This document shows positions 1-9,479 of a DNA stretch of 64,000 bases, piece by piece. Source of the DNA: Alteromonas australica (GTDB taxonomy: Bacteria; Pseudomonadota; Gammaproteobacteria; Enterobacterales; Alteromonadaceae). The translations under genes and the position numbers were made by a program. Within the stretch, counting starts at the first letter, position 1; every line of letters begins with the position of its first letter. Location: positions 2,356,001-2,420,000 of the forward strand of contig NZ_CP008849.1 of the NCBI RefSeq assembly GCF_000730385.1, written 5' to 3'. The notes under the pieces are model-generated. The model did not search any database. It was given only the letters and a program-made list of their open reading frames with translations, and was not told the DNA's origin.

Positions 1-1238
1 TGAATAAGTGCTGCACTGTCTACCACGCTCAAGCTATTTAAATAGGCGGTAGCGTTCGCGTAACTAGTGACCGAGTTCACATTGGCTATGGATACAGTAA
101 TCGTCACTTTTTCAGCATCGCTGGCCCCTGGGATAATGGCATATTGCGCCGACAGGTAGTTGGAATACGCATCGACAAGAAGCGACGCTAAAGTCGCCGG
201 ATCGTCTGCAAATATGCTGCCGTAACTCACTTTACCACCGCCCACAAATACCCAATCTAACGCGTAGTCACCCTGCTCTGCGCGCTGGGCATAGGTGGTA
301 AATTCATCCATGGTAAAGGGTGGCATAGACACATTTGTAACACCTTCTACTGAATCATCATCGCCCGCCTCTGACATCGCATCGGTGTTATAAGGTTGCT
401 CTGCCGTTTCAGCAGTATAATCACTCTCGTGAGCAACAGGGTTGTCATTCAGATCTGCTGTGACTAAATCCTGAGAATCACCCCGCGTAGCGTCTAATTG
501 CAGCTGTTCCAAACGTGCAGTCTCTCCTGGCACTTCACTCACAGTGCCCGGCTCATTTTTATACACTCTTGCGCCAATGACATTATCCACACTGTAGCGA
601 TTAGACGCCTGAGTGAGCGACTGTACAAAACGCCCCCATACATCATAGATAGAAATGGTGGTTCTGTCGGTTAAATCCATTAAAGGGAAACTTAACGGCA
701 GCCCTCTCTCTTTCGCCTTGGCACTTAAGTGTTCTCGCATCTCGCTAGGGGTAGTTTCATCTAACAGCTGTCTTTCTCCAGACTCACTGTCTTCTGTGGC
801 CATCCATAATAACGTCTCTGGACGGCGTTCCCCCCAAAGCGGCAAGCCTTCTCGCTGCAACAACTCGTTCAGCTTTATTTTATCGAATTCAGCCACATAA
901 AGGGTCTCCCCCTCTCGAAAGTCAAACCGATAAGAACGAAGGTAGGCTTGTGGCGTGCGTAAGGCGGCTTTTACACCTGGGTTTTGCAGCGCATCTTTAT
1001 TGCCCGTAATTTTTATCATTACCTGCTTAAACGCCGATTTTAGCGCGCTATCCTGTGAACGCTGACTTTGGTCGTCTACCGCAATCGCGGCAATATTGGT
1101 TTGTATAACCTGTGTAGCTTCAACATGACCAGACACCAACGCAGACAGTACGATAGACGTTGCCCAAAAACCTAAGCAGCCACGCACGCTTCCTTTTCTA
1201 AGAGAAATCAATTGCTTTATTACTCCAATTACGTTCAT
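1..1238 (-). CDS. DUF2066 domain-containing exported protein (3' end beyond window)
   Basis: About 412 codons are present and the frame is still open at base 1, so the C-terminus is missing. The start at 1238 gives a basic N-terminus and a hydrophobic stretch (residues about 20-35, ending SGHVEA) that looks like a signal peptide. The region with FKQVMIKITGN and LRSYRF is typical of the DUF2066 family, a conserved envelope-associated family of unknown function in gammaproteobacteria. The central part (about residues 230-310) is acidic and Glu/Asp/Thr-rich, probably a flexible linker. It diverges from purM, the usual arrangement in this order. I infer a periplasmic or membrane-anchored protein; no enzymatic motif is visible. 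Confidence 0.8.
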   Translation of the reverse strand, partial: MNVIGVIKQLISLRKGSVRGCLGFWATSIVLSALVSGHVEATQVIQTNIAAIAVDDQSQRSQDSALKSAFKQVMIKITGNKDALQNPGVKAALRTPQAYLRSYRFDFREGETLYVAEFDKIKLNELLQREGLPLWGERRPETLLWMATEDSESGERQLLDETTPSEMREHLSAKAKERGLPLSFPLMDLTDRTTISIYDVWGRFVQSLTQASNRYSVDNVIGARVYKNEPGTVSEVPGETARLEQLQLDATRGDSQDLVTADLNDNPVAHESDYTAETAEQPYNTDAMSEAGDDDSVEGVTNVSMPPFTMDEFTTYAQRAEQGDYALDWVFVGGGKVSYGSIFADDPATLASLLVDAYSNYLSAQYAIIPGASDAEKVTITVSIANVNSVTSYANATAYLNSLSVVDSAALI

Positions 1239-1542
1239 AAGGTCTCACAGATATACGGCTATTCTCTTTCATCTGATGACTTTTTTCATCATTAATTTAT
1301 GCATTACGTGCCACGATGGTGGAATATATCCAGGAAATACTCACTCCACCCCGTACAACGCACTAATGAGACAAAAAATAAAGGCGCACCACATACCCCG
1401 TTGAAAACCCGCCTGCGATCATTTTTAGCCCTTCAACTTTAAATTTGAAGAATATGCCAGATATCCCCGTTTGAAAATTGGACTTGTGGTCACTTGCTGG
1501 TAGAATCCGCGTTTTTCTACCTCTTTGTTCTAGGGTTCACAC
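1239..1542. other. Intergenic region between DUF2066 gene and purM
   Basis: This 304-base divergent spacer holds no credible small gene. The purM-proximal end carries a good sigma-70-like promoter (listed separately). I looked for a PurR operator (GCAAACGTTTGC-like) and found none that convinces. The promoter of the DUF2066 gene must also lie here, but no clear hexamer pair stands out. Confidence 0.5.
1478..1506 (+). promoter_or_regulatory. Candidate sigma-70 promoter of purMN
   Basis: A -35 box TTGGAC (1478-1483) and a -10 box TAGAAT (1501-1506) are separated by 17 bases, the optimal spacing. Transcription would begin near 1513, leaving a leader of about 30 bases before the GTG start of purM at 1543. 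This is read from the sequence only. Confidence 0.55.
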
Positions 1543-2583
1543 GTGAGCGAAAATAAAACCTCTCTAAGTTATAAAGATGCTGGTGTTGATATTGATGCAG
1601 GAAATCAACTTGTCGAACGCATAAAGTCGGTGACGAAAAAAACACACCGACCTGAAGTTAAGGGAAACTTGGGAGGCTTTGGCGCACTTTGCGAATTGCC
1701 GACGAAATACAAGAAACCACTGCTTGTCTCTGGTACTGACGGTGTAGGCACCAAATTACGGGTAGCGATGGATGCAAACCGTCACGATGGTGTAGGTATA
1801 GACTTAGTGGCAATGTGTGTTAACGACCTTATTGTACAAGGTGCAGAGCCATTATTCTTTCTCGATTACTACGCGACAGGTAAACTCGACGTAGACGTAG
1901 CAGCATCGGTGGTTACTGGCATTGGCGAAGGCTGTGAACAAGCAGGCTGCGCACTGATTGGCGGTGAAACTGCTGAAATGCCAGGCATGTACCACGATGG
2001 TGACTATGATATTGCGGGCTTCTGTGTGGGCGTTGTTGAAGCAGATAATGTGATTGATGGCAGTAAAGTCAAACCTGGACAAAAGCTTATCGCCTTAGGA
2101 TCTTCCGGTCCCCATTCCAATGGCTACTCACTTATCCGTAAAATCTTAGAAGTTAGTGAAGCTGATGTAAATGAAGCGCTTGAAGGGCAACCTCTTATTG
2201 AGCACTTGCTAGCCCCTACCCGTATTTACGTAAAATCTGTTTTAGCCCTGCTAGAAGAGGTTGATGTCAGTGCGATTTCACATATTACGGGCGGCGGTTT
2301 CTGGGAAAACATTCCACGTGTACTTCCTGATGATGCGAAAGTGGTGATTGACGAATCTAGCTGGCAGTGGCCATCAATCTTCAATTGGTTACAAGAAAAG
2401 GGCAACGTTACGCAACACGAAATGTACCGTACATTTAACTGCGGTGTTGGTTTAGTTATCGTGGTGGACGAAAACGTTGTAGAGCAAGCGCTAGCAATAC
2501 TGAAAGCTCACGGTGAAAATGCATGGCTCATCGGCCACATCGAAGCGAAAGACGGTGAACAACAGGTAGAGATTAATTCGTGA
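1543..2583 (+). CDS. purM: Phosphoribosylformylglycinamidine cyclo-ligase
   Basis: This is AIR synthetase, the fifth step of purine synthesis, which closes the imidazole ring of FGAM using ATP to give AIR in the cytoplasm. The 346 residues match the usual family length. The N-terminus [19 protein letters not shown], the [10 protein letters not shown] and [13 protein letters not shown] motifs, [11 protein letters not shown] and the [12 protein letters not shown] segment are all family hallmarks. Translation starts at GTG. The stop overlaps the GTG of purN by four bases (GTGA), so the two are translationally coupled. No defect is seen. Confidence 0.97.
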   Translation: MSENKTSLSYKDAGVDIDAGNQLVERIKSVTKKTHRPEVKGNLGGFGALCELPTKYKKPLLVSGTDGVGTKLRVAMDANRHDGVGIDLVAMCVNDLIVQGAEPLFFLDYYATGKLDVDVAASVVTGIGEGCEQAGCALIGGETAEMPGMYHDGDYDIAGFCVGVVEADNVIDGSKVKPGQKLIALGSSGPHSNGYSLIRKILEVSEADVNEALEGQPLIEHLLAPTRIYVKSVLALLEEVDVSAISHITGGGFWENIPRVLPDDAKVVIDESSWQWPSIFNWLQEKGNVTQHEMYRTFNCGVGLVIVVDENVVEQALAILKAHGENAWLIGHIEAKDGEQQVEINS

Positions 2584-3230
2584 GTACAACGAAAGCCAAA
2601 CTGTGTGTGCTGATTTCCGGTAACGGAAGTAACTTGCAGGCCATGATTGATGCCGTAGATGCCGGTAGGCTAAACGCAGAGATTGTTGGGGTTATCAGTA
2701 ATCGCCCCAACGCCTATGGGTTAACGCGAGCTGAAAATGCTGGCATTAAAACGCTTTGCTTAGATCACACCGAATATGCTGATAGAGCGGCCTACGATGT
2801 AGAACTTCAACGAGCCATTGAATCCTTGCAAGCCGATGCTATCGTGCTTGCTGGGTTTATGCGTATCCTCACCCCGGAGTTTGTTGACGCTTTTGCTGGA
2901 AAATTACTGAACATTCATCCGTCTTTGTTGCCTAAATACAAAGGGTTGAACACCCATCAGCGTGCCATAGATAACGGCGACAAAGAACACGGCGTTAGTG
3001 TACACTTTGTTACGCCTGAGCTTGATGGTGGCCCAGTAATCATTCAAAGCCGTGTTCCTGTGTTTGAAGATGACACCGCGGATGATTTGGCTGAGCGTGT
3101 TCAAGAACAGGAACGTCGCATTTACCCACTGGTACTTTCATGGTTCAGTGCAGGGCGACTTAAAATGCTTAACAATAAGGCGATCCTAGATGAACAAGAA
3201 TTACCAGAATCGGGTTATGCAAGCGAGTAA
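2580..3230 (+). CDS. purN: Phosphoribosylglycinamide formyltransferase
   Basis: This enzyme transfers a formyl group from 10-formyl-tetrahydrofolate to GAR in purine synthesis. Its 216 residues fit the family. Visible are the N-terminal [10 protein letters not shown] phosphate-binding loop, the active-site block [12 protein letters not shown] (with the catalytic Asn and His), and LDGGP with the conserved Asp. It starts with GTG inside the purM stop codon and is followed, with overlap, by a DUF3108 gene. The arrangement purM-purN-DUF3108 suggests one transcript. Confidence 0.97.
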   Translation: MSTTKAKLCVLISGNGSNLQAMIDAVDAGRLNAEIVGVISNRPNAYGLTRAENAGIKTLCLDHTEYADRAAYDVELQRAIESLQADAIVLAGFMRILTPEFVDAFAGKLLNIHPSLLPKYKGLNTHQRAIDNGDKEHGVSVHFVTPELDGGPVIIQSRVPVFEDDTADDLAERVQEQERRIYPLVLSWFSAGRLKMLNNKAILDEQELPESGYASE

Positions 3231-3945
3231 ACGGGGTGTAGTGGCTGCACTCGCATGGATAGTTGCCTCAGCAGCAACCGCAAGTAGTAGCTCTCCAGAG
3301 CAAGCCATTAGCCATTTAACCCCGTACGAGGCTGTATACACAGCCTATAAGTGGGGTGACGACGTTGGCGAGGCAACACTAAAGTTAGAGTCGCTAAGTA
3401 ACGGTCAATATTCCCTCACCTATTCTTCAAAGGTCTCTAAGTTTTTTCTCTCCGATAAACGTCATGAGCACTCTATCTTCAAAATTGATGAAGGTGCGTT
3501 AGTGCCGATAGAGTATCACTATACACGCACTGGCACAGGGCCAGACAAATCGTTGGATGTGACGTTTAACAAAGACCAAGAAGGTAAAATCAAAGTCAAA
3601 AAAGGCGATACATTTGACTATAATGGCGAATTCGACAATCAAATTTACCGTATCGATTTAGCCAATAAATTAGCCAATGGTGAAACCCAATTTGACTATA
3701 GTTTTATTAATTACCGTGGTGAATTAAGATCTTACGGCGTTGAAGTCATTAAGCGTGAGCCACTGGACTTACCTTTTGGCCAACTCGATGCTGTTAAAGT
3801 GAAGCTTATTCGTGACTCAAATAAGCGAGAAACATTTGCCTGGTTTGCGCCGACCCTCGATTTTGCGTTAGTGCGTTTACAACAGTTCAAAGATGGCGAA
3901 GAACAAGGCGACATAAAACTGAAGTCTTTCGATACCCTCGATTAA
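3190..3945 (+). CDS. DUF3108 domain-containing exported protein
   Basis: A 251-residue protein of the DUF3108 family, which is conserved next to purN in many gammaproteobacteria and has no established function. The N-terminus has a basic stretch followed by a hydrophobic core (GVVAALAWIVASAATA), a likely Sec signal peptide, so the mature protein should be periplasmic or envelope-bound. The start at 3190 overlaps purN by 41 bases and has AAGG nine bases upstream. An internal ATG at 3217 would give a shorter signal peptide but has no clear ribosome binding site. A strong terminator follows, so it ends the purMN transcript. Confidence 0.85.
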   Translation: MNKNYQNRVMQASKRGVVAALAWIVASAATASSSSPEQAISHLTPYEAVYTAYKWGDDVGEATLKLESLSNGQYSLTYSSKVSKFFLSDKRHEHSIFKIDEGALVPIEYHYTRTGTGPDKSLDVTFNKDQEGKIKVKKGDTFDYNGEFDNQIYRIDLANKLANGETQFDYSFINYRGELRSYGVEVIKREPLDLPFGQLDAVKVKLIRDSNKRETFAWFAPTLDFALVRLQQFKDGEEQGDIKLKSFDTLD

Positions 3946-3973
3946 GAAAAAGCGGTCATCTTAACGAAACAAC

Positions 3974-4004
3974 AGGGGGCGATTATATTGAGCCCCCTTT
4001 TTTA
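3974..4004 (+). terminator. Rho-independent terminator after DUF3108 gene
   Basis: The stem AGGGGGC / GCCCCCT (7 bp, 11-base loop) is followed directly by a run of T. It closes the purM-purN-DUF3108 transcription unit. Confidence 0.85.
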
Positions 4005-4126
4005 TTCCTCATTTATCTTCCACCCCACTAACCATAAGGGTTAGTCCTATATCAACTATCACCCAAATTAATGCAAAAATCATGTAAAAATCTTGATCTT
4101 TGGGCAATTAAATAATACGTTTACCT

Positions 4127-4145
4127 AATGCTGGTCAGACCTCAA
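4127..4145 (+). promoter_or_regulatory. Candidate FadR operator upstream of fadE
   Basis: The sequence CTGGTCAGACC (4131-4141) matches the core of the gammaproteobacterial FadR operator, CTGGTC-N-GACCAG, with the left arm complete and the right arm matching only its first four bases. It lies about 90 bases ahead of the fadE start. FadR represses beta-oxidation genes and is released by long-chain acyl-CoA, so the position fits the target. Only one site was seen. Confidence 0.5.
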
Positions 4146-4227
4146 ATTATTGCAAAGTTCTTCAAAGATTTTTGCGGTTTTCTGAGAGAATTCAGTCTAA
4201 CGTTTAACGCCTTTTCAGGAGTGAAGT

Positions 4228-6690
4228 ATGGCAGATTTTATATGGTTTTTACTGGTCGTTTTAGCACTGGCAATTGCCAGCTATCAACGCACCAGTTTGG
4301 TAACAGCAGTCGCCATGGGTGCGGGTGTGATGATTTTAGGTACCCTCTTTGGCGATATCGGCCTGTTTGGATGGGTAGTTTATTTAGCATTAACACTGCC
4401 TTTTACCCTTTCGAACATTCGACAGCCTTACATCACTAAGAAGCTTTTGGCGTTCTATAAAAAAGTGATGCCTGAAATGTCGAGCACTGAACAAGAAGCC
4501 ATCGACGCCGGTACCGTGTGGTGGGACGGTGATATTTTCAGTGGTAAGCCTGACTGGGACAAGCTACACCGAATTCCAAAAGGCCGTCTTTCTGCTGAAG
4601 AGCAAGCCTTCTTAGACGGCCCCGTGGATAAAGTTTGTTCAATGGTGGACGAATGGCAAATTAATCACAAAGACGCCGACCTACCTCCTGAAATTTGGGA
4701 CTTTTTGAAAGAGCACAAATTCTTCGCCATGATCATCAAGAAAAAGTATGGCGGCTTAGAATTTTCAGCTTACGCACAATCTCGCGTATTACAGAAGTTA
4801 GCTGGCGTGAGCGCCGTGCTTTCAAGTACGGTAGGCGTTCCTAACTCTCTTGGCCCTGGTGAACTGCTGCAACACTATGGCACCAAAGAACAGCAAGATC
4901 ATTATTTACCGCGCCTAGCGGGCGGCGAAGAAATCCCTTGTTTTGCACTCACGGGCCCTGAAGCGGGTTCTGATGCAGGGGCAATCCCAGATGTGGGTAT
5001 TGTGTGTAAGGGCGAATGGAACGGTGAAGAAGTGTTGGGTATGCGCCTAACCTTTAATAAGCGTTATATTACGCTTGCGCCTGTTGCGACAGTGATTGGC
5101 TTAGCATTTAAACTTCAAGATCCAGAAGGCTTACTAGGAAGCAATAAAGAGCCAGGCATTACCTGCGCTCTTATACCTCGTGATACCAAGGGTCTAGAAA
5201 TTGGCCGTCGCCACTTCCCGCTTAACACGCCGTTCCAAAACGGGCCTATTCGCGGTGACGATATTTTTGTTCCAATCGATTACATTATTGGTGGCCCCTC
5301 AATGGCCGGTAAAGGCTGGCGTATGCTGGTAGAATGTTTATCGGTGGGTCGTTGTATCACTCTCCCTTCATCTGCAGCGGGTGGTGCTAAGGCGATTTCA
5401 TTGGCAACCGGTGCTTATGCACGAATTCGCCGCCAATTCCGTATGCCTGTCGGCCATATGGAAGGTGTAGAAGAAATGCTTGCCCGTATTGGCGGCAACG
5501 CTTATTTAATGGATGGGGTGACCCGATTCTCTACCGTTGGTGTGGATTTAGGTGAGAAGCCTTCGGTCATTTCTGCCATTTGTAAATACCATCTTACCGA
5601 GAAAATGCGTCAGGTCGTAAATGACTCGATGGACGTTCATGGTGGTAAAGGCGTCATGCTTGGGCCAAACAACTACCTAGGTCGCGGTTATCAAGGTGTG
5701 CCCGTGTCAATTACAGTAGAAGGTGCGAATATCCTTACCCGAAATATGATGATTTTCGGTCAAGGCGCAATGCGCTGCCACCCATATGTACTTCAAGAGA
5801 TTCAAGCTGCGTCTATCGACGACAAGAAAGAAGCGCTAAGTGCATTTGATAAGGCGGTATTTGGGCATATTGGCTTTGCCATTGCTAATACTGTGCGTAG
5901 TGTGTGGTTCTCTCTAACAAATGGTGCATTTAGTGGCGCGCCATTCGCCGACGAAACCGCACGCTATTACAAGTTACTGCAAGGTTACAGTGCTAACCTA
6001 GCGTTACTTACCGATGTTTCTATGGGCGTGCTGGGTGGCGATTTAAAACGTCGTGAACGTTTATCTGCCCGCCTTGGAGATATTTTAAGTGGCTTGTATC
6101 TTGGCAGTACAACCCTTAAGCGGTTCGATGAAGATGGCCGTTTGAAAGAAGATTTACCTTTGCTTCATTGGGCAATGCAAGACACCTTGCACGACATTGA
6201 AACTGCAATTGATGATTTTCTAGCGAACTTCCCGAACAAAGTTATCGCTGGCGTTATGCGTGCACTAGTGATGCCTTTCGGTCGTCGTGTTGGTAAACCT
6301 TCAGACAAAACTGAACACGCGATTGCGCAAATGTTACAAACACCGTGCACTGCACGTAGTCGCTTAGGATACGGACAGTACCTCACCCGTGAAGAAGGCA
6401 ACTTGTTTGGTGATTTAGAGCAAACCTTGGATGACGTGCTTGCAGCTGAGCCTATTTTCGAGCGAATCTGTAAACACAAGAAGGCTAAGTTGCCCTTTAC
6501 TCGCTTAGATGTACTGGCTGATGAAGCGCTATCGGAAGCGTTGATCAATGAAGATGAGGCGAACTTACTGCGTAAAACAGAAGCAGGCCGTTTGCGTACC
6601 ATCAATGTTGACGACTTTGATCACGAAGAGCTTATTGCAAAAGTGAACTCACAAAGCGAAGAGAAAAAACGCAGTGGAAAAGCCGCGTAG
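4228..6690 (+). CDS. fadE: Long-chain acyl-CoA dehydrogenase FadE
   Basis: FAD enzyme for the first step of beta-oxidation, passing electrons to ETF (etfAB and ETF-QO lie at 50.5-54.2 kb). At 820 residues it matches the long FadE of gammaproteobacteria (about 815) rather than the ordinary 380-residue dehydrogenases. Residues 1-70 form two hydrophobic segments, so membrane association is likely. The middle shows the family blocks [24 protein letters not shown] and [13 protein letters not shown], and [12 protein letters not shown] near residue 500. The long C-terminal extension is the DUF1974-type FadE tail. A good CAGGAG ribosome binding site precedes the ATG. A FadR-like site lies upstream. 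Confidence 0.95.
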   Translation: MADFIWFLLVVLALAIASYQRTSLVTAVAMGAGVMILGTLFGDIGLFGWVVYLALTLPFTLSNIRQPYITKKLLAFYKKVMPEMSSTEQEAIDAGTVWWDGDIFSGKPDWDKLHRIPKGRLSAEEQAFLDGPVDKVCSMVDEWQINHKDADLPPEIWDFLKEHKFFAMIIKKKYGGLEFSAYAQSRVLQKLAGVSAVLSSTVGVPNSLGPGELLQHYGTKEQQDHYLPRLAGGEEIPCFALTGPEAGSDAGAIPDVGIVCKGEWNGEEVLGMRLTFNKRYITLAPVATVIGLAFKLQDPEGLLGSNKEPGITCALIPRDTKGLEIGRRHFPLNTPFQNGPIRGDDIFVPIDYIIGGPSMAGKGWRMLVECLSVGRCITLPSSAAGGAKAISLATGAYARIRRQFRMPVGHMEGVEEMLARIGGNAYLMDGVTRFSTVGVDLGEKPSVISAICKYHLTEKMRQVVNDSMDVHGGKGVMLGPNNYLGRGYQGVPVSITVEGANILTRNMMIFGQGAMRCHPYVLQEIQAASIDDKKEALSAFDKAVFGHIGFAIANTVRSVWFSLTNGAFSGAPFADETARYYKLLQGYSANLALLTDVSMGVLGGDLKRRERLSARLGDILSGLYLGSTTLKRFDEDGRLKEDLPLLHWAMQDTLHDIETAIDDFLANFPNKVIAGVMRALVMPFGRRVGKPSDKTEHAIAQMLQTPCTARSRLGYGQYLTREEGNLFGDLEQTLDDVLAAEPIFERICKHKKAKLPFTRLDVLADEALSEALINEDEANLLRKTEAGRLRTINVDDFDHEELIAKVNSQSEEKKRSGKAA

Positions 6691-6709
6691 TTAAAGGCGT
6701 TACTTAACT

Positions 6710-6740
6710 AAAAAGGTCACGTTTAACGTGACCTTTTTTT
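6710..6740 (+). terminator. Terminator of fadE
   Basis: A near-perfect hairpin AAGGTCACGT / ACGTGACCTT with a tiny loop, flanked by A and T runs, lies 20 bases after the fadE stop. The flanking A run means it could also work on the other strand. Confidence 0.85.
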
Positions 6741-6770
6741 TGAAAACTTATTCATAGCATAAAACAAATA

Positions 6771-6803
6771 AAAAAGGCGCTTTAACAATAAGCGCCTTTT
6801 TCG
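6771..6803 (-). terminator. Terminator of the response regulator gene (possibly bidirectional)
   Basis: The stem AAAAAGGCGCTT / AAGCGCCTTTTT with a 7-base loop sits 21 bases beyond the stop of the minus-strand regulator gene. It has T runs on both strands. Confidence 0.8.
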
Positions 6804-6823
6804 TCAGTACTTTAAGCCTGTAT

Positions 6824-7459
6824 TTAGCTTAACTGAAGTTTATCCATAAGCAGTACCGCTTGAGTACGCGTATTAATTTCTAGCTTACGCAAAATTGCAC
6901 TGATGTGTGCTTTAATCGTTGCTTCAGTCACGTTCATTTCGTGGGCAATTTGTTTATTCATAAGGCCGTCACGAAGATAAGAAAGTACCTGAATTTGCTT
7001 AGGCGTAAGTTCTCTGAATCGTTGTAATAGTAATTTCAACTCATCATCCACTTTCTCAAGCTCGTCTTCCATACCTTCAGGAAGCCACTTTTTGCCACCA
7101 ATGATATCGATAATCGCTTGTGCAATTTCTCGGGTTGGCGACACTTTCGGAATAAAACCTTGTGCGCCTAAGCTCATTACTTGAGCGACGACTTCAACAG
7201 TATCGCTACCAGACACTACACCAATTGGAATATTTGGAAATTGTTCACGCAAGGTAATGATGCCGTTGAAGTACTCTCCACCGGGCATGTTGAGGTCGAG
7301 AAGAACTAACTCAACACCGTCATATTCATTTAACTTAGCGACAGCATCGTCTAGGCTGCCTGCTTCAAGAATTTGGGCGTTTTCAAAATAGGGTTCCAAC
7401 GCGCCGCTTAACGCTTCGCGAAATAATGGATGGTCATCTGCTACAAGTATTCTTGTCAT
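6824..7459 (-). CDS. Response regulator, NarL/FixJ family
   Basis: A 211-residue two-component regulator. Residues 1-120 are a receiver domain with the acidic pair D8-D9, phospho-acceptor D55 (in LLDLNMP), the conserved Ser83 and Lys105, so phosphorylation residues are intact. Residues about 145-205 are a LuxR-type helix-turn-helix (LTPKQIQVLSYLRDGLMNKQIA, EATIKAHISAILRKL). No histidine kinase is adjacent, so its partner lies elsewhere. It is convergent with fadE and diverges from cmoA. Position near fadE hints at a metabolic role but proves nothing. Confidence 0.85.
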   Translation of the reverse strand: MTRILVADDHPLFREALSGALEPYFENAQILEAGSLDDAVAKLNEYDGVELVLLDLNMPGGEYFNGIITLREQFPNIPIGVVSGSDTVEVVAQVMSLGAQGFIPKVSPTREIAQAIIDIIGGKKWLPEGMEDELEKVDDELKLLLQRFRELTPKQIQVLSYLRDGLMNKQIAHEMNVTEATIKAHISAILRKLEINTRTQAVLLMDKLQLS

Positions 7460-7632
7460 TAGCGTTACTACTTCCTTATTATCTTTACAACCTAGGTTAA
7501 TACGTTAACTAGAATTCGGAAAGCCCTATATCGGAAAAAATAGCATATTTTAGCGAAATTTCTTCTTTTTCAGCGGCAATTTAGTTGTTGAGGGGTTGGT
7601 GATAAAGGTAAAATCGCCCGCAAGTTTTAGCA

Positions 7633-8376
7633 ATGAGTAAAAAATACGTGCAAAAACACGATAACCTGTTTGCCAACCCTTTGAACAAGGTTGCTGATTT
7701 TAAGTTTGATGAATCGGTTGTAGACGTATTCCCAGACATGATTCAACGATCGGTTCCTGGTTATGAATCCATTATTCATACTATTGGGGAATTAGCCAAG
7801 TCCGTGGTAACAGAAGACTCCAATGTTTACGACCTAGGTTGTTCACTGGGTGCCGCCAGTTTATCCGTTGCACGGGCTACCGAATCTAAACGCTGCAATA
7901 TTATTGGTGTAGACAGTTCGCAGGCAATGGTTGAACGCTGCAAGCGCATGGTTCAAGCATTTAATTTGCCCAACCCCATCGATATTATTCAACAAAATGC
8001 GCAAGACACCACCATTGTTAACGGGTCTATGGTTATCATGAACTTTACCCTACAGTTCATTCCCCCCTCTGATCGCGCTGCCTTGTTGGCTAAAATTTAT
8101 GAAGGCCTCAACCCTGGCGGGGTGTTGGTGCTGTCTGAGAAAATCAAACACCCCACTGTGGCGGGCAATGAATTGCTAATCGACCTTCATCACCAATTTA
8201 AACGCAATAATGGTTACAGTGAGTTGGAAGTGAGTCAAAAACGTGCATCGCTGGAAAAAGTGATGTTGACTGACACATTCGCCGAACACGAAAAGCGCCT
8301 ATTAGAAGCTGGGTTTAGCGATGTTGTCATGTGGTTTAAATGCTACAATTTCACCTCTCTTGTTGCCATCAAGTAA
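7633..8376 (+). CDS. cmoA: Carboxy-S-adenosyl-L-methionine synthase
   Basis: CmoA converts SAM and prephenate to carboxy-SAM, the donor used by CmoB to make cmo5U at position 34 of tRNA. The 247 residues match the family. The SAM-fold motif YDLGCSLGAAS sits at residues 66-76, and the N-terminal block ADFKFDESVVDVFPDMIQRSVPGY segment is characteristic. It is 24 bases upstream of cmoB on the same strand, the standard pair. No strong Shine-Dalgarno sequence precedes the ATG. Confidence 0.96.
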   Translation: MSKKYVQKHDNLFANPLNKVADFKFDESVVDVFPDMIQRSVPGYESIIHTIGELAKSVVTEDSNVYDLGCSLGAASLSVARATESKRCNIIGVDSSQAMVERCKRMVQAFNLPNPIDIIQQNAQDTTIVNGSMVIMNFTLQFIPPSDRAALLAKIYEGLNPGGVLVLSEKIKHPTVAGNELLIDLHHQFKRNNGYSELEVSQKRASLEKVMLTDTFAEHEKRLLEAGFSDVVMWFKCYNFTSLVAIK

Positions 8377-8400
8377 GCCAATACCTAACGGAAGGACTAA

Positions 8401-9384
8401 ATGAGTAAGCCAGAAGCGCAGTGGTTTAACGACTGTTATAAATCTCTTTTCGATACCCCTTTAAGCCATTGGCTTCAAACGTTGCCAGCTCAATTAGATC
8501 ACTGGCAACGCAACAGTAAACATGGTGAGTTTGATAAGTGGTGTCGCTTACTTGCCAAGTTACCCTCAACCACCCCTTCTAATATTGAGTTAGATGAGAA
8601 AGTAGCGGTAGGCTCCCTTGCCGATGTAGATGTCTACACGCAAAAGAAAATTAGCGGGTTATTACAGCAGTTTATGCCTTGGCGTAAGGGCCCCTTTTAT
8701 GTGCATGATATTCATGTCGATACAGAGTGGCGTTCAGATTGGAAATGGGATCGGGTATACCCACACATTACGCCACTAAAAAATCGTACGGTTCTCGATG
8801 TGGGCTGTGGAAGTGGCTACCATATGTGGAGAATGCTCGGGCAAGGCGCATCTCGGGTTATCGGTATAGACCCTACCCAACTCTTCTTTATTCAATTTCA
8901 AGCAATTAAGCACTTTATTCCGCGAGATGACATTCACTTCCTGCCTTTGGGAATTGAAGAAATGCAGCCGTTGAACGCCTTTGATACGGTGTTTTCTATG
9001 GGGGTGCTTTACCACAGAAAAGACCCTATTCAATTTCTTAACCAGCTTAAACTCCAGCTTCGCAAGGGCGGTGAGTTGGTGCTTGAGACCCTCGTGGTAG
9101 ATGGTGATGAGCAAACCGTGCTGATGGCCGGCGAGCGATATGCACAAATGCGTAATGTATGGTTTTTGCCTAGCACAAAAGCGTTAGCAGTGTGGCTAGA
9201 AAGGGTGGGATTCGAAAATATTCGTGTGGTAGATGTGAATCACACGACCCTCGATGAACAACGCTCTACACCGTGGATGGATAGCCAGTCACTGAAAGAT
9301 TTTCTCGATCCTGAAGATATTACGCGCACTATTGAAGGATACCCTGCACCACAAAGGGCTGTTTTAATTGCCAATCGTAAATAA
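8401..9384 (+). CDS. cmoB: tRNA U34 carboxymethyltransferase
   Basis: CmoB transfers the carboxymethyl group from carboxy-SAM to 5-hydroxyuridine-34 of tRNA, widening wobble decoding. It is 327 residues, as in relatives. The Rossmann methyltransferase motif VLDVGCGSGYHMWRM begins at residue 131, and the aromatic-rich segment DTEWRSDWKWDRVYPHI just before it is typical of CmoB. A GGAAGGA ribosome binding site lies ahead of the ATG. It follows cmoA in an operon, and transcription may read through into the glycerate-kinase gene because no terminator is visible after it. Confidence 0.96.
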   Translation: MSKPEAQWFNDCYKSLFDTPLSHWLQTLPAQLDHWQRNSKHGEFDKWCRLLAKLPSTTPSNIELDEKVAVGSLADVDVYTQKKISGLLQQFMPWRKGPFYVHDIHVDTEWRSDWKWDRVYPHITPLKNRTVLDVGCGSGYHMWRMLGQGASRVIGIDPTQLFFIQFQAIKHFIPRDDIHFLPLGIEEMQPLNAFDTVFSMGVLYHRKDPIQFLNQLKLQLRKGGELVLETLVVDGDEQTVLMAGERYAQMRNVWFLPSTKALAVWLERVGFENIRVVDVNHTTLDEQRSTPWMDSQSLKDFLDPEDITRTIEGYPAPQRAVLIANRK

Positions 9385-9428
9385 AAGGGGCAACCGCTGC
9401 CTTTACGTGATATTGGCATAAATGTTGA

Positions 9429-9474
9429 TACCTCAATCTTTAGTGAATGTGCTAAATCCGCTTTGATTGAGGTA
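9429..9474 (+). promoter_or_regulatory. Inverted repeat that would mask the ribosome binding site of the glycerate kinase gene
   Basis: TACCTCAATC (9429-9438) and GATTGAGGTA (9465-9474) are exact 10-base complements with a 26-base AT-rich loop. The right arm contains the AGGT that serves as ribosome binding site, six bases before the ATG at 9480. In an mRNA this hairpin would hide the start site. There is no T run, so it is not a normal terminator. It could instead be a DNA operator, though the 26-base gap is wide for that. Confidence 0.55.
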
Positions 9475-9479
9475 GTAAC

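Noticed and set aside
1239-1542. PurR operator upstream of purM
   Set aside because: No sequence close to the ACGCAAACGTTTGCGT pattern was found.
4128-4439. 103-codon plus-strand frame overlapping the start of fadE
   Set aside because: It overlaps fadE in another frame, covers the FadR-like site and has no ribosome binding site.
6165-6605. 146-codon open frame antisense to fadE
   Set aside because: Shadow of the conserved FadE C-terminal domain; Ser/Arg-rich with no recognisable motif.
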